From Christensenella sp. UBA3770 (GTDB lineage: Bacteria > Bacillota > Clostridia > Christensenellales > CAG-1252): 13,146 nt of DNA. Below are positions 7,581-11,925 of this stretch, one piece after another. The DNA is taken from positions 1 to 13,146 of the forward strand of contig DFFS01000069.1 in the NCBI GenBank assembly GCA_002371075.1. The letters are read 5' to 3'. A program made the position numbers and the translations under genes. How positions within the stretch are numbered: the first letter of the stretch is position 1; each line of letters starts with the position of its first letter. The notes beneath the pieces are model-generated. The model searched no databases and was not told the DNA's origin. It worked only from the letters and a program-made list of their open reading frames with translations.

Positions 7581-7776
7581 CACGCGTATGCGTGGATATC
7601 ATCACGATGGAATCGTGCATATCATCAATTCGATAGAATTGTATATCATCAAACCGAAGCGAGGTATTCTTATACACGGCTACGCCGTGATGATATACAA
7701 AGGCGATGCCGCCTTTGGTGATATACAAGCGCTCGGCGCTTGATGATATACCAAACCTCGCTACGCTTCGGTTTGG
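7581..7776 (+). repeat. Hairpin array with fixed 8-nt spacers, copy 1
   Basis: Seven short palindromes occur in a row: 7581-7594, 7603-7617, 7626-7641, 7675-7689, 7698-7717, 7726-7742 and 7751-7776. Right of centre, the spacers are exactly 8 nt (ATGATATA or GTGATATA). Left of centre, they are the reverse complement (GATATCAT, CATATCAT, TATATCAT). Every hairpin opens with C and closes with G. The last (CCAAACC...GGTTTGG) can also pair with CAAACCGAAGCG (7650-7661), making a larger multibranched fold. No reading frame explains it. A second copy with different stems lies at 10640-10761. Confidence 0.85.
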
Positions 7777-7779
7777 ATA

Positions 7780-7821
7780 AAAAAGAACCTAAATCGAACG
7801 AGTTCAATTTAGGTTCTTTTT
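7780..7821 (+). terminator. Intrinsic terminator after hairpin array copy 1
   Basis: A 20-position stem with one mismatch (7780-7799 with 7802-7821), bounded by A and T runs, follows the last array hairpin directly. It is probably bidirectional. The same sequence, with the mismatch absent, follows array copy 2 at 10765-10807. Confidence 0.85.
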
Positions 7822-8015
7822 GGCGGAGAGTTAGGGCGCGACGCGTTAAGAAAACAGCACAGTGCGCTGTTTTTAGCCAAAGCGCGCGTCGGGTTCCCTG
7901 AGAAATCAAAGATTTCTGAGGGTGAATTGGGAGCTATGCTCCGAGCGTTTGAACCCGTTGGATTCAGCACCGCACGGTGCCGCGTGTCTTACACGCGCAA
8001 TCCCATCTCCCGCCA
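7821..8015 (+). repeat. tRNA-Ser-like end plus hairpin-rich non-coding element, copy 1
   Basis: It starts with TGGCGGAGAGTTAGGG (7821-7836), identical to the tRNA-Ser gene at 11119-11134. Stems follow: CGACGCG (7839-7845) with CGCGTCG (7885-7891), enclosing AAAACAGC/GCTGTTTT (7851-7858/7866-7873); 7896-7907 with 7911-7922; GGAGC-TAT-GCTCC (7930-7942); GCACCG/CGGTGC (7967-7980); and CGCGTGT/ACACGCG (7981-7997). It closes with ATCTCCCGCCA, a rough inverted echo of the opening. Its first part recurs at 10807-10903. No coding frame is credible. Confidence 0.65.
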
Positions 8016-8017
8016 AA

Positions 8018-8049
8018 GAAAAAAACGAACCCGAAGGTTCGTCTTTTTC
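8018..8049 (+). terminator. Intrinsic terminator
   Basis: ACGAACC-CGAA-GGTTCGT (8025-8042) is flanked by an A run and a T-rich tract. It lies between the hairpin-rich element and the TGGCGGAG module upstream of the toxin-like gene. Confidence 0.75.
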
Positions 8050-8054
8050 GCTTT

Positions 8055-8079
8055 TGGCGGAGGGGTGGTAACGAAAATT
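8055..8079 (+). repeat. TGGCGGAG module, copy 2
   Basis: TGGCGGAG, a 6-nt gap, TAACG, then AATTGA follow a terminator, matching the modules at 5912 and 9052. The preceding terminator has a different sequence, so the conserved part is this short tail and not the hairpin. Confidence 0.5.
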
Positions 8080-8111
8080 GATCACAGAATTAGCTTTTGA
8101 AAGATTTTGCG

Positions 8112-8120
8112 TGATATAAT
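8112..8120 (+). promoter_or_regulatory. Extended -10 promoter of the toxin-like gene
   Basis: TGATATAAT is an extended -10 (TGn then a consensus TATAAT at 8115-8120). No good -35 lies at 17-18 nt, which the extended motif may offset. It lies about 60 nt before ATG 8183. Confidence 0.55.
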
Positions 8121-8182
8121 GAAATAAAGGTTGAAGGAATGAAAGTTTCTCCGACCTTTTACTTTATGAGAAGGAGAATTAT

Positions 8183-8764
8183 ATGGAGTTATCGCAAGCA
8201 AATGATTATGTAAAGAAGATGCTTTCTTGCGAATGGGTTAAATAGATTCACCCGGGATCAATACCTGCAAAAACGGTGACAGAAAGAAAGAATTATGCTG
8301 AAAACCCTGCTGTGAATACAAGGCATTGCGCTCGATGTTTGAATATGAACGGATGTTGTTTCGTAAAAGGAAAATGTCCTGAAAACCCGTTGCACGAGCA
8401 TTGCCATTGTTACTATGAAGACATTCCTGTGAGTGATCTAAAAACAATTAGCTCGATAGAGAAGTATACAAAGTACATTTTTAACAACGAGAAAAACAAA
8501 GGTAAGAAAGCGCTTTTGGAAAAATGGGGCTATTCCATTTATGATGCGGATTTCTTGAAGAGCGAAATAGAAAAACAAGCACAATTGGCTATACAATGCG
8601 GCGAATATGAGCTTGATGTGCTGGATGGATATGGACAAAGAATTGACACTGTGATACACTTAAAAAGAAAGGATACGGGCGAAGACGTTACGTTTGTCGC
8701 CGGGTGGATGGTTTATCCGGATGGAGAAATTGTGCTTGTTACGCCATATGGAGACGACAAATGA
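8183..8764 (+). pseudogene. Toxin-like gene interrupted by an in-frame TAG
   Basis: ATG 8183 has a good ribosome binding site (AAGGAG, 8171-8176), but the frame meets TAG at 8243-8245 after 20 codons (ends CEWVK). The same frame then stays open for 173 codons to TGA 8764. The only later start is GTG 8276, which has no ribosome binding site. The simplest reading is a full gene of about 193 codons broken by one nonsense change. Suppression of the amber codon is possible, but no suppressor is visible in the window. Confidence 0.6.
8276..8764 (+). CDS. Cys/His-motif protein with a DUF6883-like toxin C-terminus (from GTG)
   Basis: This is the remaining frame of the interrupted gene above, 162 residues if begun at GTG 8276. 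Residues 16-50 carry C-x2-C and a later HEHCHC, resembling the C..C...H..C.C segment in MuF-type phage/polymorphic-toxin proteins, probably zinc binding. Residues about 65-160 (KYTKYIF, GKKALLEKWGYS, GWMVYPDGEIVLVTPY) resemble, from memory, DUF6883-type domains found as toxin ends in polymorphic toxins. Its stop overlaps the start of an immunity-like gene, the order expected for a toxin-immunity pair. The start is unsupported by any ribosome binding site, so it may not be expressed. The family assignment is moderate. Confidence 0.55.
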   Translation: MTERKNYAENPAVNTRHCARCLNMNGCCFVKGKCPENPLHEHCHCYYEDIPVSDLKTISSIEKYTKYIFNNEKNKGKKALLEKWGYSIYDADFLKSEIEKQAQLAIQCGEYELDVLDGYGQRIDTVIHLKRKDTGEDVTFVAGWMVYPDGEIVLVTPYGDDK

Positions 8765-8991
8765 AAGAGTTAGCGAGAGTAGAACTTATAAAAGATAGAG
8801 CAGAATATGCGCAAAGAGGAATCAAGGTAGGGCATAAAGGGACGGTTATGTTGGGGGATGAACGTAACGGTTATGTTTTAGTCTTCTTTGACGGGGAGTA
8901 CTATAAGAATAAATATGGCGCTATGATTATGCGGGAGATTGACGTCGGCGTTCGGGTCGAAGACTTGAAGGTGATTCCCGATAATGAATAA
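8761..8991 (+). CDS. Immunity-protein-like small protein (76 aa)
   Basis: I place the start at ATG 8761, overlapping the previous stop as ATGA; an upstream in-frame ATG at 8704 would run inside the toxin-like gene. The 76-residue product opens with ARVELIKDRAEYAQRGIKVG and then has GTVM, a VLVFFDGE strand and a closing VEDLKVIPDN. This is the pattern of small beta-rich proteins often found directly after polymorphic toxins, where they act as cognate immunity proteins in the cytoplasm. That role is inferred from position and general likeness. The frame is intact although its partner is interrupted, as expected when immunity outlasts a decayed toxin. Confidence 0.7.
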   Translation: MKELARVELIKDRAEYAQRGIKVGHKGTVMLGDERNGYVLVFFDGEYYKNKYGAMIMREIDVGVRVEDLKVIPDNE

Positions 8992-9005
8992 TGAAAATAG
9001 GAAAA

Positions 9006-9044
9006 CAAAAACAAACCTCAAGTAATCCTTGGGGTTCGTTTTTG
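9006..9044 (+). terminator. Intrinsic terminator after the immunity-like gene
   Basis: A 17-position stem (9006-9022 with 9028-9044) contains one G-T and one A-C pair, with A and T runs. It is a diverged copy of the terminator at 5866-5904. Confidence 0.8.
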
Positions 9045-9051
9045 TCTCTAA

Positions 9052-9076
9052 TGGCGGAGCGATGGTAACGAAAGTT
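9052..9076 (+). repeat. TGGCGGAG module, copy 3
   Basis: TCTCTAATGGCGGAG matches the copy at 5905-5919 exactly, followed by TAACG and GTTGAAT at the same spacing. Together with its terminator this is a repeat of about 75 nt shared with 5866-5936. Confidence 0.6.
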
Positions 9077-9127
9077 GAATAATTCATTCAGCCTTTCTCT
9101 CGGTCATTTTTTTGCTCAAAAAAGGAC

Positions 9128-9241
9128 GTGTGTTTATATCGGAGCGAAGCGGGCGGTATTCGGGGTCCCCCGCAAAGCGCACCGCCGCTTTGTGGGGTGA
9201 TGTTGCCGCCGCAAGCTCCGACTTGTTTACTATAAACACAC
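9128..9241 (+). repeat. 114-bp imperfect palindrome
   Basis: The outer arms GTGTGTTTATA (9128-9138) and TATAAACACAC (9231-9241) pair perfectly. TCGGAGC (9139-9145) pairs with GCTCCGA (9215-9221), leaving a 9-nt bulge. GC and GGCGG (9149-9156, one bulged G) pair with CCGCCGC (9206-9212). CCCCGCAAAGCG (9168-9179) pairs with CGCTTTGTGGGG (9186-9197, one G-U). It could be a structured RNA or a small palindromic mobile repeat. The gene-free stretch 8992-9375 holds this element, one terminator module and the ohrR promoter. Confidence 0.8.
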
Positions 9242-9311
9242 ACTGCTGTTGATTGCGAAAAAGTGTCATTTTACGCCAAGTAGGGAATGAAAATGTACTT
9301 CACGAAAAAAG

Positions 9312-9341
9312 TTGACAGCATTCAAATGTATTTGATAAAAT
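9312..9341 (+). promoter_or_regulatory. Promoter of the peroxide operon with a palindromic operator
   Basis: The -35 TTGACA (9312-9317), an 18-nt spacer and -10 TAAAAT (9336-9341) form a good promoter. The spacer holds the palindrome TCAAATGTATTTGA (9322-9335), exactly where a repressor would block polymerase. Autoregulation by the OhrR-like product of the first gene is the natural inference. Confidence 0.75.
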
Positions 9342-9375
9342 ATAATCGCATAAAACATAATTGGATGGAGGAATG

Positions 9376-9813
9376 ATGGAATACGATTATAAGGAAGCGA
9401 TGAAGCTGAAAAACCAACTGTGTTTCCCGTTGTATGCGGCGGCGCGTAACGTGGTGTCTCTCTACACACCGCTCTTAAAGCCGCTCGGGCTCACCTACAC
9501 GCAGTATCTCGTATTTTTGGTGTTATGGGAGCAGGACGGGCTTTCGGTCGGGGAGATCGGCGAAAAGCTGTGGCTGGACAACGGCACACTTTCCCCCCTT
9601 TTGAAAAAGCTTGAGAAGGAAGGCTACCTCACGAGGGCGCGAGCAGAGGAGGACGACAGGGTGGTCACCGTTTCTTTAACGGAAAAAGGGAAAGACTTAC
9701 AAGAAAAGGCGAAGCTCATTCCGCTACAAGTGGCAGATTGCATCGGGCTCCCGCCCGAAACGGCTAAGGGGCTATATTCGGCATTATACGAATTGATCAA
9801 CAATAAGAAATAA
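9376..9813 (+). CDS. ohrR: OhrR-type organic peroxide-sensing MarR repressor
   Basis: A 145-residue winged-helix regulator that represses peroxide-defence genes until its reactive cysteine is oxidised. The signature QLCFPLYAAAR carries the sensing Cys16, equivalent to the conserved N-terminal cysteine of OhrR. It is followed by LGLTYTQYLVFLVLWE, the dimer/peroxide-pocket helix with paired tyrosines. The DNA-binding part is IGEKLWLDNGTLSPLLKKLE, and the wing contains DDRVVTVSLTEKG. I chose ATG 9376 because GGAGG (9367-9371) is 4 nt away; ATG 9373 is too close. Only one conserved N-terminal Cys is visible, fitting the one-Cys type. It is first in a three-gene operon, with a palindrome in its own promoter. 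Confidence 0.9.
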   Translation: MEYDYKEAMKLKNQLCFPLYAAARNVVSLYTPLLKPLGLTYTQYLVFLVLWEQDGLSVGEIGEKLWLDNGTLSPLLKKLEKEGYLTRARAEEDDRVVTVSLTEKGKDLQEKAKLIPLQVADCIGLPPETAKGLYSALYELINNKK

Positions 9814-9829
9814 AAAAGGGGGGATGAAT

Positions 9830-10375
9830 ATGAGTACAGTATACGACTATGTGGTGAAAAACAGAGAGGGGAAGGACATCAGCCTTTCCGAGTATCAAGG
9901 GAAGGTATTGCTTATCGTCAATACCGCGACCGGGTGCGGCTTTACTCCTCATTACAAACCACTCGAAGCGATGTATAAGGAGATGAAGGACAAAGGGTTC
10001 GAGATATTAGACTTCCCGTGTAATCAGTTCGCGGATCAAGCTCCGGGGGACGACGATGAGATACACGCCTTTTGCACGATGAAGTTCGGCACAGACTTCC
10101 CGCGCTTTGCTAAGGTGGACGTCAACGGTGAGACGGCCAGCCCGCTCTTTGCTTTCCTTGCGACCGAGAAGCCTTTCGAGGGATTCGGGAAGGGGGTAAA
10201 GAACTTCTTCCTGAATAAGTTCGCCAATTTGAATAATAAAAAGTTCGGGGATAAGGCGTATATCAAATGGAACTTCACCAAATTCCTTGTGGACAGGGAA
10301 GGGAAGGTGATCGCTAGGTTCGAGCCGACGGTAGACATGGCGGAAGTTAAGAAAGCGGTAGCCGCCGCTCTTTGA
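9830..10375 (+). CDS. Glutathione-peroxidase-family thiol peroxidase
   Basis: A 181-residue cytosolic peroxidase that reduces hydrogen peroxide and organic hydroperoxides. Peroxidatic Cys36 lies in NTATGCGFTP, with catalytic Gln70 in FPCNQFADQAPG and Trp147/Asn148 in KWNFTKFLVD. Cys82 in FCTMKFG matches the resolving cysteine of thioredoxin-dependent members, so thioredoxin rather than glutathione is the likely reductant. The start is ATG 9830, 6 nt after a G-rich ribosome binding site; ATG 9824 abuts that site. It follows ohrR by 16 nt and precedes an FTR-like protein, making a compact peroxide-defence unit. The NTATGC sequence differs slightly from the common NVASKC. Confidence 0.92.
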   Translation: MSTVYDYVVKNREGKDISLSEYQGKVLLIVNTATGCGFTPHYKPLEAMYKEMKDKGFEILDFPCNQFADQAPGDDDEIHAFCTMKFGTDFPRFAKVDVNGETASPLFAFLATEKPFEGFGKGVKNFFLNKFANLNNKKFGDKAYIKWNFTKFLVDREGKVIARFEPTVDMAEVKKAVAAAL

Positions 10376-10393
10376 TCAGGAGGATCGACGGAA

Positions 10394-10591
10394 ATGAAGA
10401 TCAGACTCAATGAAGACGTTGAAACGGTAAAGATCATACAGGAAGGGCTGAAGGCGAAAGACGGGTATTGTCCCTGTCGCGTTGGGAAACGTCCCGAATT
10501 CAAATGTATGTGCCAAGAATTCCGTAATCAGATCGCGGATCCGGAGTTCGAGGGGCTGTGCCATTGCAAATTGTACTACAAGGAGAAATAA
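10394..10591 (+). CDS. Ferredoxin:thioredoxin reductase catalytic-chain-like protein
   Basis: A 65-residue protein with three Cys-x-Cys pairs: C26-P-C28, C38-M-C40 and C56-H-C58. FTR catalytic chains use CPC, CPC and CHC to hold a 4Fe-4S cluster beside a redox-active disulfide and pass electrons from ferredoxin to thioredoxin. Here the spacings are 9 and 15 residues, unlike the roughly 16 and 8 of plant FTR, so this is a compact bacterial relative. It starts at ATG 10394 with AGGAGG 10 nt upstream, 18 nt after the peroxidase gene. I infer that it helps supply electrons for recycling the peroxidase, directly or through thioredoxin. Confidence 0.85.
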   Translation: MKIRLNEDVETVKIIQEGLKAKDGYCPCRVGKRPEFKCMCQEFRNQIADPEFEGLCHCKLYYKEK

Positions 10592-10639
10592 TAATGATCA
10601 TCAAAAATTACGTTTTTGTTAATACATCATTGCAAAGCA

Positions 10640-10761
10640 TATATCATCAAACCGCAAGGATTGTTTTATACACGGCAGAGCCGTGATGATATGCAAGGGC
10701 AGTTGCCCTTGATGATATACACACCTGAAGGTGTGATGATATGCCAAACCTTGCGGTTTGG
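10640..10761 (+). repeat. Hairpin array with fixed 8-nt spacers, copy 2
   Basis: Four hairpins are spaced by exactly 8 nt: CACGGC-AGA-GCCGTG (10671-10685), CAAGGGCA-GT-TGCCCTTG (10694-10711), CACACC-TGAA-GGTGTG (10720-10735) and CCAAACC-TTGC-GGTTTGG (10744-10761). Spacers are ATGATATG, ATGATATA, ATGATATG, with the reverse form TATATCAT at 10640-10647 on the left. Compared with copy 1 the middle stems differ in sequence but stay paired, while spacers and the first and last stems are kept. A weak AT-rich hairpin (10602-10618) may end the peroxide operon just upstream. Confidence 0.85.
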
Positions 10762-10764
10762 ATA

Positions 10765-10807
10765 AAAAAGAACCTAAATTGAAGCGTGTTCAATTTAGGT
10801 TCTTTTT
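10765..10807 (+). terminator. Intrinsic terminator after hairpin array copy 2
   Basis: A perfect 19-bp stem (10765-10783 with 10789-10807) has loop GCGTG, with A and T runs. It is the near-identical counterpart of 7780-7821. Confidence 0.88.
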
Positions 10808-11071
10808 GGCGGAGAGATAGGGCGCGACGCGTTAAGAAAACAGCACAGTGCGCTGTTTTTAGCCAAAGCGCGTGAAGAAGCTATGCTTCGAGCGTTTGAA
10901 TCCGTGGGTGAAAAGCCCGATAAAAGGATGGCGTCGAGATGGGATTTGCTCTCGTTTCGCAAAAGGCATGACGTTTTTGCTTGTAATTTGCCTTTTGCTC
11001 AACTTCGGTCATCGCTAAAATCGACAGAAGTCAACTGTCGATTTCTTGACGCTCTCGTTCAAATCCCTAAC
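10807..11071 (+). repeat. tRNA-Ser-like end plus hairpin-rich non-coding element, copy 2
   Basis: TGGCGGAGAGATAGGG (10807-10822) differs by one base from the tRNA-Ser end. The following block to about 10870, with its AAAACAGC/GCTGTTTT hairpin, nearly repeats 7837-7884. GAAGC-TAT-GCTTC (10877-10889) replaces GGAGC-TAT-GCTCC of copy 1, a paired change. New long stems follow: GCAAAAGGCA with TGCCTTTTGC (10959-10968/10989-10998) and AAATCGACAG with CTGTCGATTT (11018-11027/11035-11044). GTTCAAATCCCTAAC (11057-11071) is an inverted copy of part of tRNA-Ser. I find no convincing gene in 10592-11118. Confidence 0.6.
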
Positions 11072-11086
11072 GTTAAGTTTGCGTTA

Positions 11087-11112
11087 AAAAAGTCGGATAA
11101 ATCCGACTTTTT
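11087..11112 (-). terminator. Terminator of the tRNA-Ser gene
   Basis: AAAAAGTCGGAT pairs with ATCCGACTTTTT across a 2-nt loop (12 bp). It lies 6 nt beyond the tRNA 3' end, and the A and T runs let it act in both directions. Confidence 0.85.
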
Positions 11113-11118
11113 GTTAAG

Positions 11119-11209
11119 TGGCGGAGAGTTAGGGATTTGAACCCTAGTTACCCTTGTGAGGTAAACACGATTTCCAATCGTGCGCCTTCGACCACTCAGC
11201 CAACTCTCC
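11119..11209 (-). tRNA. tRNA-Ser (anticodon GGA)
   Basis: On the minus strand, acceptor GGAGAGT pairs with ACTCTCC, followed by discriminator G and an encoded CCA. The D arm contains GCTGAGTGGTCGAAGGC. The anticodon arm CACGA-TTGGAAA-TCGTG gives anticodon GGA, reading UCC and UCU. A long variable arm (TTACC/GGTAA) is typical of serine tRNAs. The T arm is TAGGG-TTCAAAT-CCCTA. The 91-nt length is normal for class II tRNA. It is the probable parent of the TGGCGGAG repeats lying downstream of its 3' end. Confidence 0.97.
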
Positions 11210-11265
11210 ATTTCTATTGACGCGGAAGACCGCTTGTTGACGTAATCCAACGGATTAACTACCAA

Positions 11266-11294
11266 ATTATAGTATATTCACGCTTAGATTGCAA
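11266..11294 (-). promoter_or_regulatory. Promoter of the tRNA-Ser gene
   Basis: On the minus strand, TTGCAA (11289-11294) and a consensus TATAAT (11266-11271) are separated by 17 nt. They lie about 57 nt upstream of the mature tRNA 5' end. Confidence 0.75.
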
Positions 11295-11337
11295 CTGAAA
11301 AACGAAAATTTGCAAAATATTTTCCCGCCAAAGCCCT

Positions 11338-11366
11338 TTGCGGGCAGGCGCGCGTTATGCTACAAT
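11338..11366 (+). promoter_or_regulatory. Probable promoter of the acetyltransferase-phosphatase pair
   Basis: TTGCGG (11338-11343), a 17-nt spacer and TACAAT (11361-11366) lie 50 nt before ATG 11416. A palindrome CCCGC..AAAG/CTTTGCGGG (about 11324-11344) overlaps the -35 and might be an operator. Confidence 0.5.
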
Positions 11367-11415
11367 ACGATTGACGCCGCTTGGCGAAAACGCGCGGGGC
11401 GGGGAGGACGGACGC

Positions 11416-11925
11416 ATGGAGATCAAGATAAGAAAGTGGAAACTTGAGGACAAGGTCGATTTGGCAAAAACCCTCAACGATCCCGACGTTTTGAACAATT
11501 TGCGGGACGGATTGCCGTATCCGTATACCACAAAGGACGCGGAAGAATACATTCGCGCGATGCTTGCCGCGCCTGAAGACAAGGTGTTTGCCTTTGCCAT
11601 CGCTTTGGACGACAGGGTCATCGGCAGCATAAGCGTTTGCAGATGTGAAAACGTCCATTCCCGCAGCGCGGAGATGGGATACTATATCGGCAAGCCCTAT
11701 TGGGGCAAAGGGTATGCGACCGAGGCAGTGCGTCAAACGGTGAAGCGCGTTTTTGAAAACAGCGATGTTTTGCGCATTTTCGCGGATCCTTTTGCGCGCA
11801 ACGTCGCGTCCTGCTGCGTGCTGGAAAAGGCGGGCTTCGCTTTGGAAGGAACGCTCAGGAGCAACGCCGTGAAAAACGGCGAAGTTTTGGATGTGAAAAT
11901 GTACGCCGTCGTGAGAGGAATATGA
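11416..11925 (+). CDS. GNAT-family N-acetyltransferase (RimJ/RimL-like)
   Basis: A 169-residue acetyltransferase that moves an acetyl group from acetyl-CoA to an amine. The core motif A is visible as EMGYYIGKPYWGKGYATEA (86-104), whose GKGYA turn binds the CoA pyrophosphate. It is followed by the N-V-A-S...LEKAGF motif (129-141) of the RimJ/RimL-like branch and an EG-LR...NG...D strand. The substrate cannot be told from sequence; protein N-termini or small amines are both possible. The start is ATG 11416, with GGGGAGG 8 nt upstream; the longer frame from 11338 would begin inside the promoter. Its stop overlaps the next start (ATGA), so the two genes are coupled. Confidence 0.9.
   Translation: MEIKIRKWKLEDKVDLAKTLNDPDVLNNLRDGLPYPYTTKDAEEYIRAMLAAPEDKVFAFAIALDDRVIGSISVCRCENVHSRSAEMGYYIGKPYWGKGYATEAVRQTVKRVFENSDVLRIFADPFARNVASCCVLEKAGFALEGTLRSNAVKNGEVLDVKMYAVVRGI

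Noticed and set aside
7581..7776. CRISPR array
   Set aside because: The repeated unit is only 8 nt, the intervening units are themselves palindromes of 14-26 nt, and the spacer flips orientation at the centre. There are no cas genes.
7670..7909. Minus-strand frame of 79 codons across the array and terminator
   Set aside because: It crosses hairpins and a terminator, with no ribosome binding site and no domain.
8140..8214. A 24-codon frame upstream of and overlapping the toxin-like start
   Set aside because: It has no ribosome binding site and overlaps the better-supported start at 8183. It could be a leader peptide, but nothing supports it.
10883..11140. Plus-strand frame of 85 codons in the hairpin-rich stretch
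   Set aside because: It runs through several strong stems, the tRNA terminator and part of tRNA-Ser, lacks a ribosome binding site, and its sequence is low in coding character.
11059..11265. Minus-strand frame of 68 codons
   Set aside because: It overlaps the whole tRNA-Ser gene and is a by-product of it.
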